Positions 27,258 through 37,003 of a stretch of DNA of 64,000 nt are shown piece by piece. Each line of letters opens with the position of its first letter. The first letter of the stretch is position 1. The translations under genes and the position numbers were made by a program. The notes under the pieces were generated by a model, which saw only the letters and a program-made list of their open reading frames with translations, searched no databases and was not told where the DNA came from. This stretch comes from Halococcoides cellulosivorans (lineage in GTDB: Archaea; Halobacteriota; Halobacteria; Halobacteriales; Haloarculaceae): assembly GCF_003058365.1 (NCBI RefSeq), contig NZ_CP028858.1, forward strand, positions 2,530,836-2,594,835. The letters run 5' to 3'.

Positions 27258-27902
27258 ATGGTCGACATCGAATGGTCGCTGAAGCAACTCGATCAAATTC
27301 ATCATTCTGAAGATCATTTCAAGCTCTCGCTCGGCGCTGAGCTGGCTCAGATGTATGGGGACGAACGCGTCCGGTTAGAATGGCAGCCAGCAACGCAAGC
27401 ACAAGTTGACATCGGGATCAGGCGGAGCGGCGTGACAATTCCTGTCGAACTCAAGTACAAGACTGATGCTGCGACAGTTGAAGACGATGTATTTAACGAA
27501 TCTTTCACACTCGCATCACAGGGCGCTCAATCGGGTGCTCACTATTGGATTTTTGAGGACATCAAACGCATCGAGAACATCGTGAACGAGCAGGGGCGAT
27601 ACGGGTACGTCGTGGTGTTGACCAATGACTCGAACTACTGGTCGGAGCCATCAGAACCGTACGAGGCCCTCCACGATGCATTCCGAATTCACGAGGGGCG
27701 GACCGTCGAGGGAACACTGGAGTGGCGTGACCGTAGAGACTGGATTGAAGACAACGGCATGTCTGCGCCGATCGAATTGAGTGGTCGATATCAGATGGAG
27801 TGGTCAGACTACAGCTATCGGGACGAAATTTCCGTCCGGAACAATCCAACCTTTCGGCATCTGGTCGTTCGGGTTGACTCGGCAGACGTGGGAGAGGGGT
27901 AG
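27258..27902 (+). CDS. PD-(D/E)XK nuclease-like protein nested in BREX
   Basis: 214 residues from ATG 27258 (an upstream in-frame ATG would add six residues). A PD-(D/E)XK core is visible: D51 (QVDIGI), then E64-x-K66 (PVELKYK), preceded by a helix with E29. The gene follows brxC copy 2 by 61 bases and ends 14 bases before the antisense kwaB stop. It could be a BREX accessory nuclease or part of the same insertion that brought Kiwa. Codon use is less GC-rich than in the brxC genes, which favours insertion. Confidence 0.55.
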   Translation: MVDIEWSLKQLDQIHHSEDHFKLSLGAELAQMYGDERVRLEWQPATQAQVDIGIRRSGVTIPVELKYKTDAATVEDDVFNESFTLASQGAQSGAHYWIFEDIKRIENIVNEQGRYGYVVVLTNDSNYWSEPSEPYEALHDAFRIHEGRTVEGTLEWRDRRDWIEDNGMSAPIELSGRYQMEWSDYSYRDEISVRNNPTFRHLVVRVDSADVGEG

Positions 27903-27916
27903 CGACCTGATGGTAT

Positions 27917-28927
27917 CTATCCGGCGTCTTGCTTTGAGAGTGAGATGTACTGCTCGTCTGTGAGTGGCGAGTCAAGGTGATCATCGTTGAAGAAGCGAAG
28001 TACAGCCCACACATCCCGCTTGTCGTCCATTTTAACCGCCATCTCTCCCTCATCGTTCTCTTCAAACTTCACGTCGGTGTCGAAATTGTCCCGGATGTAC
28101 TTCGCATCGTCAGAGTCCAAATCCTCGTAAGTCCCTCGCTCGTGAACCTTGTACATTAGCCGGAGAACCCGGTTGTTTCCATAGACAGCATCTTTGAACA
28201 TCCCGAAGTCGTGGAAGGGAATGTCAGTGTCGTCAATTGCGTCGATGACCTCGTCGGCGCAGCGTTCATATTCGGCCAGATAGTCGAAGACCTTCTCAAA
28301 CTTGGATTGGTTGAAGATGTACATCAAATCGTCGTAGTAGACGGCATCGACACGGTCGGGGATGGAGATTAGGGATTCGTCTACCTTTCTGTGTTTTTCA
28401 CTCCCGACCTTCATGCGGGTCCAAGAAGTTCTCCCCATAATCTGCCGCCGACTGTAGTGGAGAAACGCAATCGCCATCTCATCATTATCCTCGTCACGCA
28501 ACCGGATTGCTTGGAATTCCGGTTTAGGTGGTTCAGTGTATGTGGTATGGTTGAACCGCTGCCCTTCCAGCAACCGTCCGAAATTGTCGAACTGAGGGAT
28601 GTTGTCGGAAAACTCGTACTGGACGAAGGTCTGATCCCGATCGCGATTTTCGAGGCTGTATTCCGAGAAACGGATGCTCTCATTTTCCAGTGCGGATCGC
28701 TTGCTTTCGACCTTCTCGCGAAACAGCCCCTCCAATTCCTCGGGAATCTCTTGATCTAACGAGATGCGCTCGAACTTGTAGTCGTAATCCTCAACGCTAC
28801 CTTCGTCTAAACGAGCCAGTAGGAGATCGATCCCGAGTTCGTTGGTATCGACGATCTCAATCCGTCGGAGAAAATCGACCAGTCTGTCGAATTGATCTCG
28901 AGCGTCGCTCCGGCTCGCTGAACTCAT
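27917..28927 (-). CDS. kwaB: KwaB, DUF4868 protein of a Kiwa defence pair
   Basis: 336 residues, close to the usual KwaB length. The sequence has the overall DUF4868 character: an N-terminal helical part, a central beta-rich part (FQAIRLRDEDNDEMAIAFLHY, then IPDRVDAVYYDDLMYIFNQSKFEKVFDY) and a C-terminal part ending in LTDEQYISLSK. In Kiwa, KwaB binds DNA and works with the membrane sensor KwaA against phage (established). Here a membrane protein gene directly upstream overlaps by 4 bases, reproducing the kwaA-kwaB order. It is antisense to BREX. Confidence 0.7.
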   Translation of the reverse strand: MSSASRSDARDQFDRLVDFLRRIEIVDTNELGIDLLLARLDEGSVEDYDYKFERISLDQEIPEELEGLFREKVESKRSALENESIRFSEYSLENRDRDQTFVQYEFSDNIPQFDNFGRLLEGQRFNHTTYTEPPKPEFQAIRLRDEDNDEMAIAFLHYSRRQIMGRTSWTRMKVGSEKHRKVDESLISIPDRVDAVYYDDLMYIFNQSKFEKVFDYLAEYERCADEVIDAIDDTDIPFHDFGMFKDAVYGNNRVLRLMYKVHERGTYEDLDSDDAKYIRDNFDTDVKFEENDEGEMAVKMDDKRDVWAVLRFFNDDHLDSPLTDEQYISLSKQDAG

Positions 28928-29496
28928 TGCCTTGTAGTGATATACACTTCACTACTAATTCTTGCGGTGTTGATTGTGATGTCATTGCCATCCAGCCGAT
29001 CTTTGGTTAGAAGAATTCGTTTATCTTGCTCTGTCTCGACTTCATAAACTCGGTAACGGAAGGCGACCAGCACAGGGTTGACAAAGAGACGATTAGACCG
29101 GATCACAATCGCTGCGACCGTGACAAACAAAACCAGAAATGCCGCTACATCGAACACGTTAGCGAATTCGAAGACGATGAACGGGAAGATATAGACCAAC
29201 AGATATTCCGTGAACATGTCCGACCGATTTCGGTACTGTTCGATCTCGCTCAATTGGCCCTGACGCGTACGGTTCATCCGGATCATGATGGTCAAGAAGG
29301 CGACGCTGACAACAGTCAAAATCAAGGAACCAATCGAGAGATAGGACAACTCGAGAAAGCCGACAGCGACTGGTTCAAGCCGGTATCCCAGAATCGAATG
29401 GACGGCGTCGTGGGCGCGAAGTGCGACAATGATGTAGAGCGGGCTGTAGGAACTGAGGAAAAGGACGACCTTAGCCCAACTCGGTATGCGCCCCAT
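28924..29496 (-). CDS. kwaA: KwaA-like four-span membrane protein of Kiwa
   Basis: 190 residues from ATG 29496; a TTG three codons upstream is possible. Four hydrophobic segments are visible (about residues 9-28, 44-70, 97-115 and 117-135), with a soluble basic and polar C-terminal tail. KwaA proteins are four-span membrane proteins of similar size. The identification rests on topology, size and 4-base overlap with the DUF4868 gene, since the sequence itself has few signatures. Together the pair would form a membrane-associated anti-phage module. Confidence 0.6.
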   Translation of the reverse strand: MGRIPSWAKVVLFLSSYSPLYIIVALRAHDAVHSILGYRLEPVAVGFLELSYLSIGSLILTVVSVAFLTIMIRMNRTRQGQLSEIEQYRNRSDMFTEYLLVYIFPFIVFEFANVFDVAAFLVLFVTVAAIVIRSNRLFVNPVLVAFRYRVYEVETEQDKRILLTKDRLDGNDITINTARISSEVYITTRQ

Positions 29497-29660
29497 TAGG
29501 TGCAATAGATTCTATACGGAAGTCAAAGTGACTTTTGTATCAATTCTTCTATCAAGATTTCAGAAAGTAGGCAGCGATTCTATCAGCGATGGATGAGGGC
29601 GTTGATAGACAATCTTCAAGACACTCCCGTGGTTCTCAACGAGACATCGCTGACCTTCAT

Positions 29661-32600
29661 ATGGACGGGAATTCTGCCACACCACGGAAGGCCCAGCTCG
29701 ACAAGGAAGAGCGCGAACATCTCGAAGACATCGTCACCGAGATGCGCGAGCGCGTCGAGGCAAACGTTCGTTACCAACTCGATGCGTACGACCTCGACGA
29801 GCGTCCCGACGAAGACGCGTCCCTGAGCGACGAGGAGGAAGACCTCGTCGAGGCCATCGAATTGGAAGCCGTCGACGGAAATGACTGGGATGACGGCTAC
29901 GAGCAGTATATCACGGGCGTCGGTTACACCATCGTCAACCGGCTCGCTGCCCTCCGCTGTATGGAGGTTCGGAACTTCATCGACGAGGAGGTAACTCGGT
30001 TCCGTGAGGATGGACTCACGCCAGCAGCCGACCGACTGGTCACCGAGGAGTTCATGCTCGAGGAAGAAGCCGTCCTCGACGCCTACCGGAACGCGTGCGA
30101 CGACCTCGCCGAGGAAATCGAGATTCTCTTCGACCGGTCGACTGCCTACAGTCTGATCGATCCCGACGACGACACCTACGAAGACCTCTGTGGGATGCTC
30201 GACGAGGTTTCTGACGAGGTCTGGCGTGCCGACGACGTGCTTGGCTGGGTCTACGAATACTACAACATCAAACTCCTCGACGATCTGCGTCGGAAGGGCG
30301 ACCGCGAGGGGCTGGAGCCCGAAGACGTGCCGGCAGCGAACCAGTTCTACACGCCGCACTGGGTCGTGCGGATGCTTACCGACAATTCTCTCGGGAAACT
30401 CTATCTCGAAGATAGGGGGGCACTACAGGAGACCGTCAAGCGACAGGACTCGATGTCTCCCGACGAGCGCAAGAACCGCCCGCTCACCCCCGACGAATCT
30501 CCGGATATCGCGGACTTCTGCACCTATCTCGTTCCATCTGAAGAGGAAGGGGAGCCACCGGAGTTCGACGGCCCCGAAGACATTCGCGTCATCGACCCAG
30601 CCTGTGGGAGTGGACACTTCCTGTTGTACGCGTTCGACGTGCTGGAGCGCATCTACCGAGCCGAGACCGACCTCGACCACGCCGAGATTCCTCGGGAGAT
30701 TCTGCGGAACAACCTCTACGGCGTTGACCTCGACATGCGGGCCTGCCAACTCGCCGCGTTCAACCTCTATCTGAAGGGGCGTACGCGTGCCGAAGCGGAG
30801 GGGGCGAATGGCTTCGATATGCCGGAGGTCGGCATCGTCTGTGCCGACGCGAAAGTGGTCGATGTTGAGGGTGTCGAGAAGGTGTTTGACGAGGTGGCTG
30901 GCGACGACCGAGAAGTGCAGCAGGCGCTTGACCGCATTCTCGACGCCTTTGAGGAAGTCCACGGTCTCGGCAGCCTGCTTGACGTACGCGGCACCCTCGG
31001 CGATTTGTTCGAAGACGACGCTGATGTCGGCGGTATCCAGTTGACTCTCGGTGACGACCCACGGGAGAGTCACACGCTCGGACAGGTGCTCCACAGTCTA
31101 CATGGGGCTGTGGAGGAGCATCGAGAGGCTGATTCGTTTCTCGCACAAGACTTGCGGAGCTTCGTCCGATTACTAGATATTCTAGCACAAGACCATGACG
31201 TGGCGCTGATGAATCCTCCATACGGGTCGCAGAATCGCATGCCCGATTCTGTAGAGGAATATGTCGAAGAGAATTATCAATTCAGGCCAGAATTCTATGT
31301 AAATTTCTATGAAATATGCGAAAATCTGTCGGTAGATAACGGTCGTATCGGTATGCTTGTGCCGCGGTCGTTTATGTTCAAACGGACTCTGCAAGATTTC
31401 CGGGAAGGCATCTTGAGAAGAGGGGCAGGTGTGGACTTTTTGGCTGAATATGGTCTCGGAGTTTTGGATAATGCGACAGTCCGAACTGTTGGAACTGTTA
31501 TCAAAACAGGAGTAGAGGAAGAAGATGAAATGACTGGTCGATTTATACGCCTTCATGATATTGACGGTTCTGAAAAAGAGAATGTCTACCTGAATGAGAT
31601 TCTATCCGACACATCTGGCCAAGATATACAGAGGTTCTTTGAAATTGATATTTCTGAATTTGCCAAGGTTCCCGGATCTCCGATTTCATATTATACGCCG
31701 GAGGAAATCCGGGCTTTGCACGATACTGAGACAAAAATTGACGCTGAACGGGCAGGGATTGATGGAGAAAACATCGCTGATGCAGTTCAGGGCCTCTCTT
31801 CGGGGAACAATGACCGTTTTCTCCGAAATCACTGGGAAACAATAGGCGTAGAAGGTTACCGTCCGATTTCACGTGGTGGGTCGGATGCTTGGATACAGCC
31901 ACACACAACTCAAACAGCATATTGGAACTCCGGAAAAGAAATAAAACGGACTTCTGGTTCGTTAGTACGGAACGAACAGTATTATGGCAGGGAAGGGCTC
32001 ACTTGGACGTATATTAAGGAGACTGGCCGTAGATTCGGCTACTTCCCTGAAGACGGTCTTTTCGACTATGCAGGGTCAATGTTGTTCCCGCGAGGGGACA
32101 GATCCCTGTGGAGTATGCTGGCTGTTCTGAATTCTAATCTATATCACGCACTTATAATCTCGATTACAATTGAAAGACATTGGAATGTCGGAGAGTTGGG
32201 CAGACTTCCTTGGAAAGATGCTCTTGAAGAGAACAGCCAGTTAGCAGAATACGCAAGAAAGCAATACGAACTTATAACTCAGCTGCGAAGCGGAGACCCC
32301 ACAAGTCCATATTATGAAGGGCCAACGCTTCTTCTTCCGAATCAATCTACTCAGTTTTACTACAGCCACCCACATCTAGAAACGATAGATACGACTCAGA
32401 AAGATCTCCCAGATGGAAGTCCACAGGATCTAAAGAAATCTGCCAGAGAGTGGGAGAAGAAACGACTGAGATTGGAGGGTCGTATAGAGAAGCTTGCATC
32501 GAAGATGGACGCTTTGGTGTTTGACCTCCTTGGTCTGAGTCCGGATATACGCGAGGAGGCAGAACAAGAAATCTTCCTCCGTACGTCCGAGTCATCAGAA

Positions 32601-33983
32601 GACCGAGAATTCCCCGATCCTGAATCTGTCCCCGAAGTCCCTGACAATCTCGACGAGCAGGTCAAAGACCTCGTCCACCACTTCGCAATGGAGGCCGTCC
32701 GCGAGGAAGATGACGGCATCATCCCACTCGAAGGCGCGGAAAACCAGGCAGACATGCTCGACCGCATTGTCGAGCGGTTCGAGGACGCGTACGGTGAGTA
32801 CGCCGAAGACCGCCTCGTCGAGGTCGACGACATCCTCGGGGCCGAATCCGCCGGCGACGAGGCATATCCCAACCTCCGGTCGTTCATCGAGGACGACCTC
32901 TTCGCCTACCACGTCGATACGATGGAGAATACGCCCATCGTCTGGAAGCTCAGCACCGAACGCCTCCTTGCCGACGCGAAAGGCGAGGGCTTCGCGTGCT
33001 TCGTCGACTACCACCAGTTCGACGCCAGCCTGTTCGACCGCCTGAGCAACCAGTACCTCGAACCGCGGAAGGCCGAACTCCGCGACCGCCTGTCGGCAGC
33101 GAACCAGCGCCGGAACGACGAGTCACTCTCGACGAGCGACCGCGCCGATGCGACCGACGAGTTCGAGTTCTGTTCGAGTGCCCTCGAACAGATCGCCGAA
33201 TTCGAAGCGGTGATGCAGGAACTCGGTGCCACCAACGAGCGGGACTTCGACGCGGACGACCGCGAACTCGTCGAGGAACTCGCACCCAAGGTCGCCGCGT
33301 TCCGCGAGGAGACCGCCGAGCGTATCGACACGCTCGCCGAACTCCGTGAGATGAACGGCGAGGAGTGGTTCCAGGACACTTTCTCCGATGGCTTCTGGGA
33401 CAAGGTCGACGAATGGCGCGACGAGTGGCTGGACGCCCTCGAAGAACTCGAACACGCCTGCGAGGAGTACGCCGAGCCCAGCGACGAGTCAGTCGAGGCC
33501 CATCTCGCGGACCTCTTCGATTACTTCAACTGGCGGCTCAAGGGTTCGGATCACTACTCCAGCACGGGCATCCTCTTCATGACCTACTACTTCGAGCGAG
33601 AGGGTGCCGACTTGCTGAACGACGATGGGGGCCCCTTCGAGAATCTAACTGAGGACGAACGAATGCTTGCCTCGCTTGCGACGGGAGTCAACGATGCGTC
33701 CATAATCGACGAGGAGTATCTCGAGCAGGTTGCGGACGATGAAGATGTCGACGATGTCGATGACTTACCGCCGCTAGCGGAGTTCAAGGCGCTGGCCGAG
33801 GAGATCGACGACCGTTGCCAGACCGTCGATAAACAGGTTCCCTCCGATTGGTCTGATCGGGCGCTGTCGGAGATTACGACGGCCGGCTACCAGCCGAACC
33901 ATAAGCACGGCGTCGTGATCAACATCACACCGCTTGCAGAGCAGAGTGTTGTTCCAGAGATAATTGAAAATAAGGTATTATAA
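29661..33983 (+). CDS. pglX: PglX, BREX DNA adenine-N6 methyltransferase
   Basis: 1440 residues from ATG 29661; an in-frame ATG at 29589 adds 24 Arg/Ser-rich residues with atypical codons and was rejected. Motif I DPACGSGHF begins at residue 312 and the catalytic NPPYG at 518, the pattern of N6-adenine methyltransferases of the PglX type. PglX marks host DNA and sets the site that BREX tolerates. The flanks of the gene are GC-rich, but bases from about 31140 to 32590, covering the catalytic loop and likely target-recognition part, are strikingly AT-rich, suggesting a swapped specificity segment. It needs its own promoter because Kiwa separates it from brxC. Confidence 0.88.
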   Translation: MDGNSATPRKAQLDKEEREHLEDIVTEMRERVEANVRYQLDAYDLDERPDEDASLSDEEEDLVEAIELEAVDGNDWDDGYEQYITGVGYTIVNRLAALRCMEVRNFIDEEVTRFREDGLTPAADRLVTEEFMLEEEAVLDAYRNACDDLAEEIEILFDRSTAYSLIDPDDDTYEDLCGMLDEVSDEVWRADDVLGWVYEYYNIKLLDDLRRKGDREGLEPEDVPAANQFYTPHWVVRMLTDNSLGKLYLEDRGALQETVKRQDSMSPDERKNRPLTPDESPDIADFCTYLVPSEEEGEPPEFDGPEDIRVIDPACGSGHFLLYAFDVLERIYRAETDLDHAEIPREILRNNLYGVDLDMRACQLAAFNLYLKGRTRAEAEGANGFDMPEVGIVCADAKVVDVEGVEKVFDEVAGDDREVQQALDRILDAFEEVHGLGSLLDVRGTLGDLFEDDADVGGIQLTLGDDPRESHTLGQVLHSLHGAVEEHREADSFLAQDLRSFVRLLDILAQDHDVALMNPPYGSQNRMPDSVEEYVEENYQFRPEFYVNFYEICENLSVDNGRIGMLVPRSFMFKRTLQDFREGILRRGAGVDFLAEYGLGVLDNATVRTVGTVIKTGVEEEDEMTGRFIRLHDIDGSEKENVYLNEILSDTSGQDIQRFFEIDISEFAKVPGSPISYYTPEEIRALHDTETKIDAERAGIDGENIADAVQGLSSGNNDRFLRNHWETIGVEGYRPISRGGSDAWIQPHTTQTAYWNSGKEIKRTSGSLVRNEQYYGREGLTWTYIKETGRRFGYFPEDGLFDYAGSMLFPRGDRSLWSMLAVLNSNLYHALIISITIERHWNVGELGRLPWKDALEENSQLAEYARKQYELITQLRSGDPTSPYYEGPTLLLPNQSTQFYYSHPHLETIDTTQKDLPDGSPQDLKKSAREWEKKRLRLEGRIEKLASKMDALVFDLLGLSPDIREEAEQEIFLRTSESSEDREFPDPESVPEVPDNLDEQVKDLVHHFAMEAVREEDDGIIPLEGAENQADMLDRIVERFEDAYGEYAEDRLVEVDDILGAESAGDEAYPNLRSFIEDDLFAYHVDTMENTPIVWKLSTERLLADAKGEGFACFVDYHQFDASLFDRLSNQYLEPRKAELRDRLSAANQRRNDESLSTSDRADATDEFEFCSSALEQIAEFEAVMQELGATNERDFDADDRELVEELAPKVAAFREETAERIDTLAELREMNGEEWFQDTFSDGFWDKVDEWRDEWLDALEELEHACEEYAEPSDESVEAHLADLFDYFNWRLKGSDHYSSTGILFMTYYFEREGADLLNDDGGPFENLTEDERMLASLATGVNDASIIDEEYLEQVADDEDVDDVDDLPPLAEFKALAEEIDDRCQTVDKQVPSDWSDRALSEITTAGYQPNHKHGVVINITPLAEQSVVPEIIENKVL

Positions 33984-34044
33984 CTTGGTCCAATTTGAGA
34001 GGTCAGAACCAAGCTCTTTGTAGTAACCGGACCCGGTCAAGGAT

Positions 34045-36045
34045 ATGAAAGAGGAACTCCGAGAGCAGGCATGGGACACCCTGCACCAACAGTACGACGA
34101 GAACCGTATCGTTGAGAAGCCAGAACTGCTACATACATCCGCTAGACCTGATTTTGGGATCCGCCATGAAGACAGTCGAGATCTGCTCGTCTTGGTCAAC
34201 GTTAGTTCCATGAGGACCCGGCACCGGAGACGTGAAGATATCGAGTCTCTCAAACGGATGTTAAATAAAGCAGATGTCGCGTTTGGAGCTCTAATTTCAG
34301 ACAATATAGAATATATTTTCGAACTAACTGAATATGATGGAGAACAAGTGGAGCGAGAGATTCCGGATTACCCAGATAGCCGGGATAGCGAGTTCGAAGA
34401 GATGTTATCAGCGGCAGAACTCGAATTCCGCTTGTGGCGTGCTGCGGATATTTTGCGCGACCAGATGCCCCAGAATGAATATTCCTACCAGCTATTTCAC
34501 GCACTCTTCCGAAAATGGATAGCAAACGAGCATGGGGAGGAAATCGATATTCAAGCTATCGACGAACGGTGGCTTGACGAAAAAGACTCTCAAATTGAAG
34601 ATCGGTTTTCGGCGTACACACCAAGCGTTGCCCCCCGTAACGTTGAGGTTCATCGTCAGATTCTCCGGGCCTTCGAGGAGGTGAACCTTAGTGCGATTCA
34701 GCCAAGTGCTGCCCGGGCTTTCGTGGAACTCGTCGAATCATCCCGTTCAGATTCTGCATCGATGACACCGATTCGCGTTGCTGATGCACTTGTTGACCTT
34801 GCTAGGCCTGCTGATGGGGATCTCTTTCTGGATCCGGCGGGGGGAATCGGGAATGTTGCTCGTGAAGCTGCCCATCGAGGAGCCGACGTCTTGGCGGTCG
34901 ATATCAACCCTGAGGCTGTGAATAGTGGTCTCTTTCTCAGTGCGGTCCACGACGTCGATGTATCGTACACTGTGGCTGATTTCTTGGAGGCTGCTCAATC
35001 CAACAGCTCTACTCTTCCTGATGATCTCGATAAAGTTGTTATTGACCCACCATTCGGGCTTCATTACGAGCAACCGGATGGGTCCCATGTCCGGAATGCC
35101 GAAGAATTGTTCATCCGAGAGTCGCTTAAACGATTGAAACCAGGCGGCACAGTTACCGTTGCCGTTCCTCAAGGAAGTTTATTCAAGCGTCAGTGGGCAG
35201 ATTTCCGTGACTTGATCACGGACGAGTACCGACTTTCGACCATAATCGAAGTGAATAAGCCTGTTTTTCAGCACACTGCTGTCCCGACTGCAATTATCCA
35301 GATTGTCAACGAACCTGCTGAGGACTCATCTGAAGTTGAGTATGATATCGTTTCAGAATCAGACGCAGAGCGGGGACTGGCAAGATCCGTCGATAATATC
35401 TTGAAGTCTTCCACTCCATCACTGCAAATCCGAGAGTTACGCGAGGGGTCGTTCCTCCCGAGCGAGATTATTGGTAGACAAGAAATTGTTGAACGAATTA
35501 ATGATAATTACACCCAGCTGGATATTGTTGAACTTGGGGATAGAGCCAATGATATCCGATCAGGGATTAATCCCTCAGAATCGTCTACGGAGCAGACTCC
35601 GAACACAGTTCCTTTCCTACGCCCCAAGGACGTAAACGATGGTGGTCCAGAAGAGTATATACCTGCAGAAGAAGCAAATGTAATTGCGGATATTGGTGAT
35701 GTTCTTGTATCCGTAAAGGGGTCTCCATCTGTCGTTCATGCACCCAGAGAAGCTATTGTTCCTTCCTCAAGTTGGGCTGTCATCCGAGTTGAGTCCCCAG
35801 ACGTTGCGTTGGTCTATGCAACCTACATTGATTCAGAACTTGGCCGAGACCAGTTAGAAATGATGCGTGGTGGTTCGAGCATTCCATATATCTCGCTACG
35901 GCGTTTACGCGAGCTTCTCGTTCCCGACTTCAAAGACTCAGAAATCATAGAGAAAGCCTCGGAGATTCGCTCTCTCAAAGAAGAGATTCAAGACCATGAG
36001 CGGCGGCGTGAGGCGCTTGAAAATGAGATCGAGGATCTCGTGTGA
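34045..36045 (+). CDS. Adenine methyltransferase fused to HsdS-like specificity domain
   Basis: 666 residues. Order: an N-terminal 110-residue segment resembling a degraded restriction-type nuclease domain (ARPDFGI, then VLVNVS where an E-x-K would be expected); a helical linker; a methyltransferase with motif I DPAGGIGN (263-270) and motif IV DPPF (334-337); then a target-recognition-like domain (PFLRPKDV, GDVLVSVKGSP, SIPYISLRRLRELLVPD) ending in a coiled coil. This is a self-contained M-S protein like type I or IIB/IIL enzymes without a restriction subunit. It lies between pglX and pglZ in an AT-rich cassette with the next gene 9 bases downstream. Confidence 0.7.
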   Translation: MKEELREQAWDTLHQQYDENRIVEKPELLHTSARPDFGIRHEDSRDLLVLVNVSSMRTRHRRREDIESLKRMLNKADVAFGALISDNIEYIFELTEYDGEQVEREIPDYPDSRDSEFEEMLSAAELEFRLWRAADILRDQMPQNEYSYQLFHALFRKWIANEHGEEIDIQAIDERWLDEKDSQIEDRFSAYTPSVAPRNVEVHRQILRAFEEVNLSAIQPSAARAFVELVESSRSDSASMTPIRVADALVDLARPADGDLFLDPAGGIGNVAREAAHRGADVLAVDINPEAVNSGLFLSAVHDVDVSYTVADFLEAAQSNSSTLPDDLDKVVIDPPFGLHYEQPDGSHVRNAEELFIRESLKRLKPGGTVTVAVPQGSLFKRQWADFRDLITDEYRLSTIIEVNKPVFQHTAVPTAIIQIVNEPAEDSSEVEYDIVSESDAERGLARSVDNILKSSTPSLQIRELREGSFLPSEIIGRQEIVERINDNYTQLDIVELGDRANDIRSGINPSESSTEQTPNTVPFLRPKDVNDGGPEEYIPAEEANVIADIGDVLVSVKGSPSVVHAPREAIVPSSSWAVIRVESPDVALVYATYIDSELGRDQLEMMRGGSSIPYISLRRLRELLVPDFKDSEIIEKASEIRSLKEEIQDHERRREALENEIEDLV

Positions 36046-36054
36046 GGTGATATA

Positions 36055-36894
36055 ATGAGTGATGCTTCTATCCCTATTGACGATTCACCGGCTGTAAGCG
36101 AGGAACTCATTCAAGATCAAATCGATACCTGTAACGACCGTGTAGCGGAAATAATTGGAGACCGTCTGGATCTGGAAGACGAGGACGACATCTACCAAGA
36201 TATCGACGGTTTTCTTGGTCAAGTTGAGGATGCTACTCTCGATTGCTTTTCCGACCGATACCAGACCTCCACTTTATTTGACCAGCTCAAGTTCTTTCTC
36301 CGAGCTTTGATTAAAGAACGGGATTTTGAGGACAAGCTTTTCCGAGAAGAACGAGGCCAGCAGAAGATCCAGGATAACCCAGTTGACCTATGTCGCTGGA
36401 TTAAACTGTATGCTACAATCGCACTGGACTCCCCAATCGAGATCGAATATATCTTTGCAATTGAACAGTTCAACCTCTATCGGGAGGGGTACATCTCTCA
36501 CCCTTCGGATTTACCCACTCCAGGGCAGGAAACTGATCCCACTCTCTTGAGCTCAATTCTTCTCATTTGGTACGCAATGGAGGAAATAATTGATATCTGG
36601 GGAGAGATTTTAGACCTCGAAGAAAGCGATCCATCAAAAAATATAGAAGATATATTGAGTGGCACTGAATTACAAGTCGGATATATTAGCATGCTTGAGG
36701 AGCAACGCGGCTTCATCAGGACGTTCCAGGAGGGTGTCGGAGGCCAAGATCTGAGAATTGAGCCAAACCATATCTCGTATTTTGCTTCTGAGGGAGATAT
36801 CGTCCAATTTGAAGCACCCGATGGTTATGGCTCTGCGGGACACCATGCGTATGACCCAGATGATGAGTCAATTGAGGTCGAAAAATATATTTGA
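36055..36894 (+). CDS. Unknown partner of the methyltransferase-specificity protein
   Basis: 279 residues, acidic and mostly helical, without a recognisable motif, signal or span. It starts 9 bases after the M-S gene stop and shares its AT-rich codon use, so both probably arrived together and are co-translated. The tight pairing suggests a restriction effector, inhibitor or chaperone for the methyltransferase, but nothing in the sequence selects among these. Confidence 0.55.
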   Translation: MSDASIPIDDSPAVSEELIQDQIDTCNDRVAEIIGDRLDLEDEDDIYQDIDGFLGQVEDATLDCFSDRYQTSTLFDQLKFFLRALIKERDFEDKLFREERGQQKIQDNPVDLCRWIKLYATIALDSPIEIEYIFAIEQFNLYREGYISHPSDLPTPGQETDPTLLSSILLIWYAMEEIIDIWGEILDLEESDPSKNIEDILSGTELQVGYISMLEEQRGFIRTFQEGVGGQDLRIEPNHISYFASEGDIVQFEAPDGYGSAGHHAYDPDDESIEVEKYI

Positions 36895-37003
36895 ACCAAC
36901 TCTAACCAATTCCAGAATTATTGGCGGTGTTCAGTTAAGCATGAATAGTGAGGCGATGTAACTGCTCAAACACGGACATCAATCTCAAGAGGCCTAATTA
37001 ATA

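Noticed and set aside
29517-29535. Short palindrome AGTCA-AAG-TGACT upstream of kwaA and pglX
   Set aside because: Five-base arms are expected by chance in a window of this size.
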